From assembly GCA_037013495.1 (NCBI GenBank), contig CM072802.1, positions 63,022,983 through 63,086,982 of the forward strand: a DNA stretch of 64,000 nt, read 5' to 3'. How positions within the stretch are numbered: position 1 is the first letter of the stretch; each line of letters starts with the position of its first letter. A model generated the notes under the pieces. It did no database searches and was not told the origin of the DNA. It worked only from the letters and a program-made list of their open reading frames with translations. Below are positions 46,661 through 61,600 of this stretch, in pieces. This DNA comes from Hippophae tibetana (lineage: Eukaryota; Streptophyta; Magnoliopsida; Rosales; Elaeagnaceae). The translations under genes were made by a program, and so were the position numbers.

Positions 46661-47704
46661 TAATATTTTGTGATCATTAAATCTTAGATTATGAAAGGAA
46701 TTGCATCCAACAAGAAGCAATAGTTTTGGCCGAAATTTCTATTTTTCATGATTTTTTGAAGACTTCAAAAAATGACCAAAATTACTTCCCGTACCAATAA
46801 AATCATGAAACTTTCCAGTTCGAGATGGCATATTATTATAAATATGTATGCAAAACATCGCCCCAAAATTCCATCGTTTGACATGGTTTTGTCCACGGTG
46901 TTCTAGGGGTTCCTATCAATGCCCGCAACGGTGGCAGCTCAAAACGAGCATTCCTTGTCATCATCGTATTTATACCCTGCCAAACCTAATATTTTGTGAT
47001 CAATAAATCTTAGATGATGAAAGGAATTGCATCCAACAAGAACCAATAGTTTTTGCCGAATTTTCTATTTTTCATGATTTTTCGAAGATTTCAAAAAATG
47101 ACTAAAAATAATTCCCCTGTGCATAAAATCATGAACTTTTCAGTACGAGATGGCATACTATTCTAAACATTTGTGAAAAACATCCCCCCAAAATTCAATC
47201 GTTTGACATGGTTTTGTCCACGGAGTGTTAGAGGTGCCTATCAATGCACGCAACGGTAGCACCTCAAAACGAGCATTCCTTGTCATCTTCGTATTTATAC
47301 CACGCCAAACCTAATATTTTATGATCAATAAATCTTAGATGATGAAAGGAATTGCGTCCAACAAGAACCAATAGTTTTGGCCGAATTTTCTATTTTTCAT
47401 TATTTTACGAAGTTTGTCACTTCAAAAAATGATTAAAAATACTTCTCGTGCCCATAAAATCATTGAAATTTCCAGTACGAGATGGAATATTATTATAAAT
47501 ATGTGTGCAAAACATCCCCCCAAAATTCCATCGTTTGACATGGTTTTGCCCACGGAATGTTAGAGGTTTCTATCAATGCCCGCAACGGTGGCACCTCAAA
47601 ACGACCATTCCTTGTCATCTTCGTATTTATACCATGCCAAACCTAATATTTTGTGATCATTACATCTTAGATGATGAAAGGAATTGCATCCAACAAGAAC
47701 CAAT

Positions 47705-47823
47705 AGTTTTGCCCGAATTTTCTATTTTTCATGATTTTTCGAAGACTTCAAAAAATGATAAAAATATTTCTCGTGTGCATAAAATCATGAACTTTCCAGT
47801 ACGAGATGGCATACTATTCTAAT
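47705..47823 (+). repeat. Truncated 119-bp satellite monomer
   Basis: The anchors at 47705 and 47824 are only 119 bp apart. ACTATTCT at 47813-47820 is followed directly by AATAGTTTTGGCC, which deletes about 207 bp. It is the only such truncation in array B. Confidence 0.9.
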
Positions 47824-48693
47824 AGTTTTGGCCAAATTTTCTATTTTTCATGATTTTTCGAAGACTTCAAAAAATGACTAAAAATACTTCCCGTGTGCAT
47901 AAAATCATGAACTTTACAGTACGAGATGGCATACTATTCTAAACATTTTTAAAAAAAATTGCCCTAAAATTCTATCGTTTGACATAGTTTTGGCCACGGG
48001 GTGTTAGATGTGCCCATCAATGCCTCGAACGGTGGTACCTCAAAATGAGCATTCCTTGTCAGCTTTGTATTTCTACCGTGCCAAACCTAATATTTTGTGA
48101 TCAATAAATCTTAGATGATGAAAGGAGTTGCATCCAACAAGAACCAATAGTTTTTAGCCGAATTTTCTATATTTCATGGTTTTCCGAAGTTTGTCACTTA
48201 AAAAAATGAAAAAACATATTTCCCGTGTGCATAAAATCATGAACTTTCCAGCACGAGATGCCATACTATTCTAAACATGTGTGAAAAAAATCACCTTAGA
48301 ATTCTATCGTTTGACATGGTTTTGCCCACGGGGTATTAGAGGTGCCCATCAATTCCCGCAACGGTGGCACCTCAAAACGACCATTCCTTGTCATCTTCGT
48401 ATTTATACCATGCCAAACCTAATATTTTGTGATCATTAAATCTTAGATGATGAAAGGAATTGCATCCAACAAGAACCAATAGTTTTGCCCGAATTTTCTA
48501 TTTTTCATGATTTTTCGAAGACTTCAAAAAATGATAAAAATATTTCCGGTGTGCATAAAATCATGAACTTTCGAGTACGAGATGGCATACTATTCTAAAC
48601 ATTTTTGAAAAAAAATTTCCCAAAAATTCCATCGTTTGACATGGTTTTGGCCACGGGGTGTTAGATGTGCCCATCAATGCCCGGAACAGTGTT

Positions 48694-51600
48694 ACCTCAA
48701 AACGAGGATTCCTTGTCATCTTCGTATTTCTACCGTGCCAAACCTAATATTTTGTGATCAATAAATCTTAGATGATGAAAGGAGTTGCATCCAACAAGAA
48801 CCAATAGTTTTGGCCGAATTTTCTATATTTCATGATTTTCCGAAGTATGTCACTTAAAAAAATGAAAAATAATATTGCCCGTGTGCATAACATCATGAAC
48901 TCTCCAGCACGATATTCCATACTATTCTAAACATGTGTGAAAAAAATCGCCGAAAATTCCATCGTTTCACTTGGTGTTGCCCACGGGGTGTTAGAGGTGC
49001 CCATCAATGCCCGCAACGGTGGCACTTCAAAACGAGGATTCCTTGTCATCTTCGTATTTATACAATGCCAAACCTAATATTTTGTGATCATCAAATCTTA
49101 GATGATGAAAGGAATTGCATCCAACAAGAACCAATAGTTATGGCCGAATTTTATATTTTTCATGATTTTTCGAAGACTTCAAAAAATGACTAAAAATACT
49201 TCCCGTGTGCATAAAATCATGAACTTTTTAGTACGAGATGGCATACTATTCTAAACATTTTTGAAAAACATTTCCCTAAAATTCCATCTTTTGACATGGT
49301 TTTGGCCACGGGGTGTTAGATGTGCCCATCAATGCCCGGAACGGTGTTACCTCAAAATTAGCATTCCTTGTCATCTTCTTATTTCTACCGTGCCAAACCT
49401 AATATTTTGTGATCAATAAATATTAGATGATCAAAGGAATTGCATCCAACAAGAACTAATAGTGTTGGTTGAATTGTCTATTTTTTATGATTTTCCGAAG
49501 TTTGTGACTTCAAACAATAACTAAAAATACTTCCCGTGTCCATAAAATCATGAAACTTTCCAGTAAGATATGAATATTATTATAAATATGTGTGAAAAAC
49601 ATCCCCCCAAAATTCCATCGTTTGACATGGTTTTACCCACGGAGTGTTAGAGGTGTCTTCCAATGCCCGCAACGGTGGCACCTAAAAATGAGTATTCCTT
49701 TTCATCTTCGTATTCATACCATGCCAAACCTAATATTTTGTGATCAATAAATCTTAGATGATGAAAGGATTTGCATCCAACAAGAACCAATAGTTTTGGC
49801 CGAATTTTCTATTTTTCATTATTTTTCGAAGATTTCAAAAAATGACTAAAAATATTTCCCGTGTGCATAAAATCATGAACTTTCCAGTACGAGATGGCAT
49901 ACTATTCTAAACATTTTTGAAAATAAAATTCCCTAAAATTCCATCGTTTGACATGGTTTTGCCCATGGGGTGTTAGAGGTGCCCATCAATTCCCGCAACG
50001 GTGGCACTTCAAAACGAGGATTCCTTGTCATCTTCGTATTTCTACCGTGCCAAACCTAATATTTTGTGATCAATAAATCTTAGATGATGAAAGGAGTTGC
50101 ATCCAACAAGAACCAATAGTTTTGTCCGAATTTTCTATTTTTCATGATTTTCCGAAGTATGTCACTTAAAAAAATGAAAAATAATATTGCCCGTGTGCAT
50201 AACATCATGAACTCTCCAGCACGAGATGCCATACTATTCTAAACATGTGTGAAAAAAATCGCCGAAAATTCCATCGTTTCACTTGGTTTTGCCCACGGGG
50301 TGTTAGAGGTGCCCATCAATGCCCGCAACGGTGGCACTTCAAAACGAGGATTCCTTGTTATCTTCGTATTTTTACAATGCCAAACCTAATATTTTGTGAT
50401 CATTAAATCTTAGATGATGAAAGGAATTGCATCCAACAAGAACCAATAGTTATGTCCGAATTTTATATTTTTCATGATTTTTCGAAGACTTCAAAAAATG
50501 ACTAAAAATACTTCCCGTCTGCATAAAATCATGAACTTTCTAGTACGAGATGGCATACTATTCTAAACATTTTTGACAAAAATTTCCCTAAAATTCCATC
50601 TTTTGACATGGTTTTGGCCACGGGGTGTTAGATGTGCCCATCAATGCCTGGAACGGTCTTACCTCAAAACGAGGATTCCTTGTCATCTTCGTATTTCTAC
50701 CGTGCCAAACCTAATATTTTGTGATCAATAAATCTTAGATGATGAAAGGAGTTGCATCCAACAAGAACCAATAGTTTTGGCCGAATTTTCTATATTTCAT
50801 GATTTTCCGAAGTATGTCACTTAAAAAAATGAAAAATAATATTGCCCGTGTGCATAACATCATGAACTCTCCAGCACGATATTCCATACTATTCTAAACA
50901 TGTGTGAAAAAAATCGCCGAAAATTCCATCGTTTCACTTGGTTTTGCCCACGGGGTGTTAGAGGTGCCCATCAATGCCCGCAACGGTGGCACTTCAAAAC
51001 GAGGATTCCTTGTCATCTTCGTATTTATACAATGCCAAACCTAATATTTTGTGATCATCAAATCTTAGATGATGAAAGGAATTGCATCCAACAAGAACCA
51101 ATAGTTATGGCCGAATTTTATATTTTTCATGATTTTTCGAAGACTTCAAAAAATGACTAAAAATACTTCCCGTGTGCATAAAATCATGAACTTTTTAGTA
51201 CGAGATGGCATACTATTCTAAACATTTTTGAAAAACATTTCCCTAAAATTCCATCTTTTGACATGGTTTTGGCCACGGGGTGTTAGATGTGCCCATCAAT
51301 GCCCGGAACGGTGTTACCTCAAAATTAGCATTCCTTGTCATCTTCTTATTTCTACCGTGCCAAACCTAATATTTTGTGATCAATAAATATTAGATGATCA
51401 AAGGAATTGCATCCAACAAGAACTAATAGTGTTGGTTGAATTGTCTATTTTTTATGATTTTCCGAAGTTTGTGACTTCAAACAATAACTAAAAATACTTC
51501 CCGTGTCCATAAAATCATGAAACTTTCCAGTAAGATATGAATATTATTATAAATATGTGTGAAAAACATCCCCCCAAAATTCCATCGTTTGACATGGTTT

Positions 51601-52627
51601 TACCCACGGAGTGTTAGAGGTGTCTTCCAATGCCCGCAACGGTGGCACCTAAAAATGAGTATTCCTTTTCATCTTCGTATTCATACCATGCCAAACCTAA
51701 TATTTTGTGATCAATAAATCTTAGATGATGAAAGGATTTGCATCCAACAAGAACCAATAGTTTTGGCCGAATTTTCTATTTTTCATTATTTTTCGAAGAT
51801 TTCAAAAAATGACTAAAAATATTTCCCGTGTGCATAAAATCATGAACTTTCAAGTACGAGATGGCATACTATTCTAAACATTTTTGAAAATAAAATTCCC
51901 TAAAATTCCATCGTTTGACATGGTTTTGCCCATGGGGTGTTAGAGGTGCCCATCAATTCCCGCAACGGTGGCACTTCAAAACGAGGATTCCTTGTCATCT
52001 TCGTATTTCTACCGTGCCAAACCTAATATTTTGTGATCAATAAATCTTAGATGATGAAAGGAGTTGCATCCAACAAGAACCAATAGTTTTGTCCGAATTT
52101 TCTATTTTTCATGATTTTCCGAAGTATGTCACTTAAAAAAATGAAAAATAATATTGCCCGTGTGCATAACATCATGAACTCTCCAGCACGAGATGCCATA
52201 CTATTCTAAACATGTGTGAAAAAAATCGCCGAAAATTCCATCGTTTCACTTGGTTTTGCCCACGGGGTGTTAGAGGTGCCCATCAATGCCCGCAACGGTG
52301 GCACTTCAAAACGAGGATTCCTTGTTATCTTCGTATTTTTACAATGCCAAACCTAATATTTTGTGATCATTAAATCTTAGATGATGAAAGGAATTGCATC
52401 CAACAAGAACCAATAGTTATGTCCGAATTTTATATTTTTCATGATTTTTCGAAGACTTCAAAAAATGACTAAAAATACTTCCCGTCTGCATAAAATCATG
52501 AACTTTCTAGTACGAGATGGCATACTATTCTAAACATTTTTGACAAAAATTTCCCTAAAATTCCATCTTTTGACATGGTTTTGGCCACGGGGTGTTAGAT
52601 GTGCCCATCAATGCCTGGAACGGTGTT
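48694..52627 (+). repeat. Near-identical tandem duplication of a 1967-bp six-monomer block
   Basis: 48694-50660 and 50661-52627 match almost base for base, including rare variants (CACGATATTCC, AATATTGCCC, AGTAAGATATGAATATT). Differences are few, so the duplication is among the most recent events in the array. Confidence 0.88.
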
Positions 52628-55600
52628 ACCTCAAAATGAGCATTCCTTGTCATCTTCTTATTTCTACCGTGCCAAACCTAATATTTTGTGATCAATAAAT
52701 ATTAGATGATCAAAGGAATTGCATCCAACAAGAACTAATAGTGTTGGTTGAATTGTCTATTTTTTATGATTTTCTGAAGTTTGTGACTTCAAACAATAAC
52801 TAAAAATACTTCCTGTGTCCATAAAATCATGAAACTTTCCAGTAAGATATGGAATATTATTATAAATATGTGTGAAAAACATCCCCCCAAAATTCCATCG
52901 TTTGACATGGTTTTACCGACGGAGTGTTAGAGGTGTCTACCAATGCCCTCAACGGTGGCACCTAAAAACGAGTATTCCTTTTCATCTTCGTATTCATACC
53001 ATGCCAAACCTAATATTTTGTGATCAATAAATCTTAGATGATGAAAGGATTTGTATCCAACAAGAACCAATAGTTTTGGCCGAATTTTATATTTTTTATG
53101 ATTTTCCGAAGTTTGTGACTTCAAAAAATGACTAAAATTACTTCCCGTGCCAATAAAATCATGAAACTTTCTAGTATGAGATGGCATATTATTATAAATA
53201 TGTTTCAAAAAAATCGCACCAAATTTCCATCGTTTGACATGGTTTTGTCCACGGAGTGTTAGAGGTTCCTATCAATGCCCACAAAGGTGGCACCTCAAAA
53301 CGAGCATTCCTTGTCATCTTCGTATTTATACCATTCCAAACCTAATATTTTGTGATCAATAAATCTTAGACGATGAAAGGAATTGCATCCAACATGAACC
53401 AATAGTTTGGGCCGAATTTTCTATTTTTTTATGATTTTTCGAAGACTTCAAAAAATGACTAAAAATACTTCCCGTGTGCATAAAATCATGAACTTTCTAG
53501 TACGAGATGGCATAATTTTATAAACATTTGTGAAAAAAATTTCCCTTAAATTCCATCGTTTGACATGGTTTTGGCCACGGGGTGTTAGATGTGCCCATCA
53601 ATGCCCGTAACGGTGTTACCTCAAAACGAGCATTCCTTGTCATCTTCGTATTGCTACCGTGCCAAACCTAATATTTTGTGATTAATAGATCTTAGATGAT
53701 AAAAGGAATTGCATCCAACAAGAACCTATAGTGTTGGTTAAATTGTCTATTTTTTATGATTTTCCAAAGTTTGTGACTTCAAACAATGACTAATAATACT
53801 TCCTGTGTCCATAAAATCTTGAAACTTTCCAGTACGAGATGAAATATTATTATAAATATGTGTGAAAAACATCCCCCCAAAATTCAATAGTTTGACATGG
53901 TTTTGCCCACAGAGTGTTAGAGGTGCCTATCAATGCACGCAACGGTAGCACCTCAAAACGAGCATTCCTTGTCATCTTCGTATTTATACCACGCCAAACC
54001 TAATATTTTATGATCAATAAATCTTAGATGATGAAAGGAATTGCGTCCAACAAGAAGCAATAGTTTTGGCCGAATTTTCTATTTTTCATTACTTTACGAA
54101 TTTGTCACTTCAAAAAATGACTAAAAATACTTCCCGTGCCCATAAATTCATTGAAATTTCCATTACGAGATGGAATATTATTATAAATATGTGTGGAAAA
54201 CATCGCCCCAAAATTCCATCGTTTGACATGGTTTTGGCCACGGGGTGTTAGAGGTGCCCATCAATGCCCGCAACGGTGGCACCTCAAAACGAGGATTCCT
54301 TGTCATCTTCGTATTTCTACCGTGCCAAACCTAATATTTTGTGATCATTAAATCTTAGATTATGAAAGGAATTGCATCCAATAAGAAGCAATAGTTTTGG
54401 CCGAATTTTCTATTTTTCATGATTTTTCGAAGACTTCAAAAAATGACCAAAATTACTTCCCGTACCAATAAAATCCTGAAACTTTCCAGTTCGAGATGGC
54501 ATATTCTTATAAATATGTATGCAAAAAGTCACCCCAAAATTGCATCATTTGACATAGTTTTGCCCACGGAGTGTTAGAGGTGCCATCAATGCCCGCAACG
54601 GTGGCACCTCAAAACGAGTATTCCTTGTCATCTTCGTATTCATACCATGCCAAACCTAATATTTTGTGATCAATAAATCTTGGATGGTGAAAGGAATTGC
54701 ATCCAACAAGAACCAATAGTTTTGGCCGAATTTTCTATTTTTTATGATTTTCGAAGTTTGTGACTTCAAAAAATAACTAAAATTACTGCCCTTGCCAATA
54801 AAATCATGAAACTTTCCAGTACGAGATGGCATATTATTATAGATATGTGTGCAAAACATCCCCCCAAAATTCCATCGTTTGACATGGTTTTGCCCACGGA
54901 ATGTTAGAGGTTTCTGTCAATGCCCGCAACGGTGGCACCTCAAAATGAGCATTCCTTGTCATCTTCGTATTTATACCATGCCAAACCTAATATTTTCTGA
55001 TCAATAAATCTTAGATGATGAAAGGAATTGCATCCAACAAGAACCAATAGTTTTGGCTGAATTTTCTATTTTTCATGATTTTTCGAAGACTTCAAAAAAT
55101 GACTAAAAATAATTCCCGTGTGCATAAAATCATGAACTTTTCAGTAGGAGATGGCATACTATTCTAAACATTTTTGAAAAACATCCCCCCAAAATTCAAT
55201 CGTTTGACATGGTTTTGCCCACGGAGTGTTAGAGGTGCCTATCAATGCACGCAACAGTAGCACCTCAAAACGAGCATTCCTTGTCATCTTCCTATTTCTA
55301 CCACGACAAACCTAATATTTTATGATAAATAAATCTTAGATGATGAAAGGAATTGCGTCCAACAAGAACCAATAGTTTTGGCCGAATTTTCTATTTTTTT
55401 TTATTTTCGAAGTTTGTGACTTCAAAAAATGACTAAAATTACTACCGTGGCCAATAAAATCATGAAACTTTCCAGTACGAGATGGCATATTATTATAGAT
55501 ATGTGTGAAAAACATCCCCCCAAAATTCCATCGTTTGACATGGTTTTTCCCACGGAATGGTAGAGGTTTCTATCAATGCCCGCAACGGTGGCACCTCAAA

Positions 55601-58600
55601 ATGAGCATTCCTTGTCATCTTCGTATTTATACCATGCCAAACCTAATATTTTGTGATTAATAGATCTTAGATGATAAAAGGAATTGCATCCAACAAGAAC
55701 CTATAGTGTTGGTTGAATTGTCTATTTTTTATGATTTTCCAAAGTTTGTGACTTCAAACAATGACTAATAATACTTCCTGTGTCCATAAAATCTTGAAAC
55801 TTTCCAGTACGAGATGAAATATTATTATAAATATGTGTGAAAAACATCCCCCCAAAATTAAATCGTTTGACATGGTTTTGCCCACGGAGTGTTAGAGGTG
55901 CCTATCAATGCACGCAACGGTAGCACCTCAAAACGAGCATTCCTTGTCATCTTCCTATTTATACCACGACAAACCTAATATTTTATGATCAATAAATCTT
56001 AGATGATGAAAGGAATTGCGTCCAACAAGAACCAATAGTTTTGGCCGAATTTTCTATTTTTCATTATTTTACGAAGTTTGTCACTTCAAAAAATGACTAA
56101 AAATACTTCCCGTGCCCATAAAATCATTGAAATTTCCAGTACGTGATGGAATATTATTATAAATATGTGTGGAAAACATCGCCCCAAAATTCTATCGTTT
56201 GACATGGTTTTGGCCACGGGGTGTTAGAGGTGCCCATCAATGCCCGCAACGGTGGCACCTCAAAACGAGGATTCCTTGTCATCTTCATATTTCTACCGTG
56301 CCAAACCTATTATTTTGTGATCATTAAATCTTAGATGATGAAACTAATTGCATCCAACAAGAACCAATAGTTTTGGCCGAATTTTCTATTTTTCATGATT
56401 TTTCGAAGACTTCAAAAAATGACCAAAATTACTTCCCCTGCCAATAAAATCATGAAACTTTCCAGTTCGAGATGGCATATTATTATAAAAATGTATACAA
56501 AACATCGCCCCAAAATTCCATCGTTTGACATGGTTTTGCCCACGGAGTGTTATGGGTTCCTATCAATGCCCGCAACGGTGGCACCTCAAAACGAGCATTC
56601 CTTGTCATCATCGTATTTATACCCTGCCAAACCTAATATTTTGTGATCAATAAATCTTAAATGATGAAAGGAATTGCATCCAACAAGAACCAATAGTTTT
56701 GGGCGAATTTTCTATTTTTCATGATTTTTCGAAGTCTTCAAAAAATGACTAAAAATACTTCCCGTGTGCATAAAATCATGAATTTTCCAGTACGAAATGG
56801 CATACTTTTCTAAACATTTGTGAAGAAAATCGCCCTAAAATTCAATCGTTTGACATAGTTTTGGCCACGGGGTGTTAGATGTGCCCATCAATGCCTCGAA
56901 CGGTGTTACCTCAAAACGAGCATTCCTTGTCATCTTCGTATTTCTACCGTGCCAAACCTAATATTTTGTGATCAATAAATATTAGATGATCAAAGGAATT
57001 GCATCCAACAAGAACCAATAGTGTTGGTTGAATTGTCTATTTTGTATGATTTTCCGAAGTTTGTGACTTCAAACAATGACTAAAAATACTTCCCGTATCC
57101 ATAAAATCATGAAAGTTTCTAGTACGAGATGGAATTTTATTGTAAATATGTGTGAAAAAAGTCACCCCAAAATTGCATCGTTTGACATGGTTTTGCCCAC
57201 GGAGTGTTAGAGGTGCCATCAATGCCTGCAACGGTGGCACCTCAAAACGAGTATTCCTTGTCATCTTCGTATTCATACCATGCCAAACCTAATATTTTGT
57301 GATCAATAAATCTTAGATGGTGAAAGGAATTGCATCCAACAAGAACCAATAGTTTTGGCCGAATTTTCTATTTTTTATGATTTTCGAAGTTTTTGACTTC
57401 AAAAAATGACTAAAATTACTTCCCTTGCCAATAAAATCATGAAACTTTCCAGTACGAGATGGCATATTATTATAGATATGTGTGCAAAACATCCCCCCAA
57501 AATTCCATCGTTTGACATGGTTTTGCCCACGGAATGTTAGAGGTTTCTATCAATGCCCGCAACGGTGGCACCTCAAAATTAGCATTCCTTGTCATCTTCG
57601 TATTTATACCATGCCAAACCTAATATTTTCTTATCAATAAATCTTAGATGATGAAAGGAATTGCATCCAACAAGAACCAATAGTTTTGGCCGAATTTTCT
57701 ATTTTTCATGATTTTTCGAAGACTTCAAAAAATGACTAAAAATAATTCCCATGTGCATAAAATCATGAACTTTTCAGTACGAGATGGCATACTATTCTAA
57801 ACATTTGTGAAAAACATCCCCCCAAAATTCAATCATTTGACATGGTTTTGCCCACGGAGTGTTAGAGGTGCCTATCAATGCACGCAACGGTAGCACCTCA
57901 AAACGAGCATACCTTGTCTTCTTCGTATTTCCAACCTTCCAAACCTAATATTTTGTGATCAATAAATCTTAGATGATCAAAGGAATTGCATCCAACAAGA
58001 ACCAATAGTGTTGGTTGAATTGTCTTTTTTTTATGATTTTCCAAATTTGTGACTTCAAACAATGACTAAAAATAGTTCCATTGTCCATAAAATCATGAAA
58101 CTTTCCAGTACGAGATGGAATATTATTATAAATATGTGTGAAAAACATCCCCCCAAAATTCCATCGTTAGACATGGTGTTGCCCACGGAGTGTTAGAGGT
58201 GCCTATCAATGCACGCAATGGTAGCACCTCAAAACGAGCATTCCTTGTCATCTTCGTATTTATACCACACCAAACCTTATATTTTGTGATCAATAAATCT
58301 TAGATGATGAAAGGAATCGCGTCCAACAAGAACCAATAATTTTGGCCGAATTTTCTATTTTTCTTTATTTTACGAAGTCTTCAAAAAATGACTAAAAATA
58401 CTTCCCGTGTGCATAAAATCATGAATTTTCTAGTACGAAATGGCATACTATTCTAAACATTTGTGAAGAAAATCGCCCTAAAATTCCATCGTTTGATATA
58501 GTTTTGGCCACGGGGTGTTAGATGTGCCCATCAATACCTCGAACGGTGTTACCTCCAAACGAGCATTCCTTGTTATCTTCGTATTTCTACCGTGCCAAAC

Positions 58601-61600
58601 CTAATATTTTGTGATCAATAAATATTAGATGATCAAAGGAATTGCATCCAACAAGAACCAATAGTGTTGGTTGAATTGTCTCTTTTGTATAATTTTCCGA
58701 AGTTTGTGACTTCAAATAATGACTAAAAATACTTCCCGTGTCCATAAAATCATGAAACTTTCTAGTACGAGATGGAATTTTATTGTAAATATGTGTGAAA
58801 AAAGTCACCTCAAAATTGAATCGTTTGACATGGTTTTGCCCACGGAGTGTTAGAGGTGCCATCAATGCCCGCAACGGTGGCACCTCAAAACGAGGATTCC
58901 TTGTCATCTTCGTATTCATACCATGCCAAACCTAATATTTTGTGATCAATAAATCTTAGATGGTGAAAGGAATTGCATCCAACAAGAACCAATGGTTTTG
59001 GCCGAATTTTCTATTTTTTATGATTTTCGAAGATTTTGACTTCAAAATATGACTAAAATTACTTCCCTTGCCAATAAAATCATGAAACTTTCCAGTACGA
59101 GATGCCATATTATTATAGATATGTGTGCAAAACATCCCCCCAAAATTCCATCGTTTGACATGGTTTTGCCCACGGAATGTTAGAGGTTTCTATCAATGCC
59201 CGCAACGGTGGCACCTCAAAATGAGCATTCCTTGTCATCTTCGTATTTATACCATGCCAAACCTAATATTTTCTTATCAATAAATCTTAGATGATGAAAG
59301 GAATTGCATCCAACAAGAACCAATAGTTTTGGCCGAATTTTTTATTTTTCATGATTTTTCGAAGACTTCAAAAAATGACTAAAAATAATTCCCGTGTGCA
59401 TAAAATCATGAACTTTTCAGTACGAGATGGCATACTATTCTAAAAATTTGTGAAAAACATCCCCCAAAATTCAATCGTTTGACATGGTTTTGCCCACGGA
59501 GTGTTAGAGGTGCCTATCAATGCACGCAACGGTAGCACCTCAAAACGAGCATTCCTTGTCATCTTCCTATTTATACCACCACAAACCCAATATTTTATGA
59601 TCAATAAATCTTAGATGATGAAAGGAAGCGCGTCCAACAAGAACCAATAGTTTTGGCCGACTTTTCTATTTTTTATGATTTTCGAAGTTTGTGACTTCAA
59701 AAAATGACTAAAATTACTGCCCTTGCCAATAAAATCATGAAACTTTCCTGTACGAGATGGCATATTATTATAGATATGTGTGCAAAACATCCCCCCAAAA
59801 TTCCATCGTTTGACATGGTTTTGCCCACGGAATGTTAGAGGTTTCTATCAATGCCCGCAACGGTGGCACCTCAAAATGAGCATTCCTTGTCATCTTCGTA
59901 TTTATACCATGCCAAACCTAATATTTTGTGATTAATAGATCTTAGATGATAAAAGGAATTGCATCCAACAAGAACCTATAGTGTTGGTTGAATTGTCTAT
60001 TTTTTATGATTTTCCAAAGTTTGTGACTTCAAACAATGACTAATAATACTTCATGTGTCCATAAAATCTTGAAACTTTCCAGTACGAGATGAAATATTAT
60101 TATAAATATGTGTGAAAAACATCCCCCCAAAATTCAATCATTTGACATGGTTTTGCCCACGGAGTGTTAGAGGTGCCTATCAATGCACACAACGGTAGCA
60201 TCTCAAAACGAGCATTCCTTGTCATCTTCCTATTTATACCACGACAAACCTAATATTTTATGATCAATAAATCTTAGATGATGAAAGGAATTGCGTCCAA
60301 CAAGAACCAATAGATTTGGCCGAATTTTCTATTTTTCATTATTTTACGAAGTTTGTCACTTCAAAAAATGACTAAAAATACTTCCCGTGCCCATAAAATC
60401 ATTGAAATTTCCAGTACGTGATGGAATATTATTATAAATATGTGTGGAAAACATCGCCCCAAAATTCTATCGTTTGACATGGTTTTGGCCACGGGGTGTT
60501 AGAGGTGCCCATCAATGCCCGCAACGGTGGCACCTCAAAACGAGGATTCCTTGTCATCTTCGTATTTCTACAGTGCCAAACCTATTATTTTGTGATCATT
60601 AAATCTTAGATGATGAAAGGACTTGCATCCAACAAGAACCAATAGTTTTGGCCGAATTTTCTATTTTTCATGATTTTTCGAAGACTTCAAAAAATGACCA
60701 AAATTACTTCCCCTGCCAATAAAATCATGAAACTTTTCATTTCGAGATGGCATATTATTATAAATATGTGTGAAAAACATCCCCCCAAAATTCCATCGTT
60801 TGACATGGTGTTGCCCATGGAGTGTTAGAGGTGCCTATCAATGCACGCAATGGTAGCACCTCAAAACGAGCATTCCTTGTCATCTTCGTATTTATACCAC
60901 ACCAAACCTTATATTTTGTGATCAATAAATCTTAGATGATGAAAGGAATTGCGTCCAACAAGAACCAATAATTTTGGCCGAATTTTCTATTTTTCTTTAT
61001 TTTACGAAGTCTTCAAAAAATGACTAAAAATACTTCCCGTGTGCATAAAATCATGAATTTTCTAGTACGAAATGGCATAATATTCTAAACATTTGTGAAA
61101 AACATCCCCCCAAAATTCAATCGTTTGACATGGTTTTGCCCACGGAGTGTTAGAGGTGCCTATCAATGCACGCAACGGTAGCACCTCAAAACGAGCATTC
61201 CTTGTCTTCTTCGTATTTCCAACCTTCCAAACCTAATATTTTGTGATCAATAAATCTTAGATGATCAAAGGAATTGCATCCAACAAGAACCAATAGTGTT
61301 GGTTGAATTGTCTTTTTTTTATGATTTTCCAAATTTGTGACTTCAAACAATGACTAAAAATAGTTCCATTGTCCATAAAATCATGAAACTTTCCAGTACG
61401 AGATGGAATATTATTATAAATATGTGTGAAAAACATCCCCATAAAATTCCATCATTTGACATGGTTTTTCCCACGGAGTGTTAGAGGTGCCTATCAATGC
61501 ACGCAATGGTAGCACCTCAAAACGAGCATTTCTTGTCATCTTCGTATTTATACCACACCAAACCTTATATTTTGTGATCAATAAATCTTAGATGATGAAA

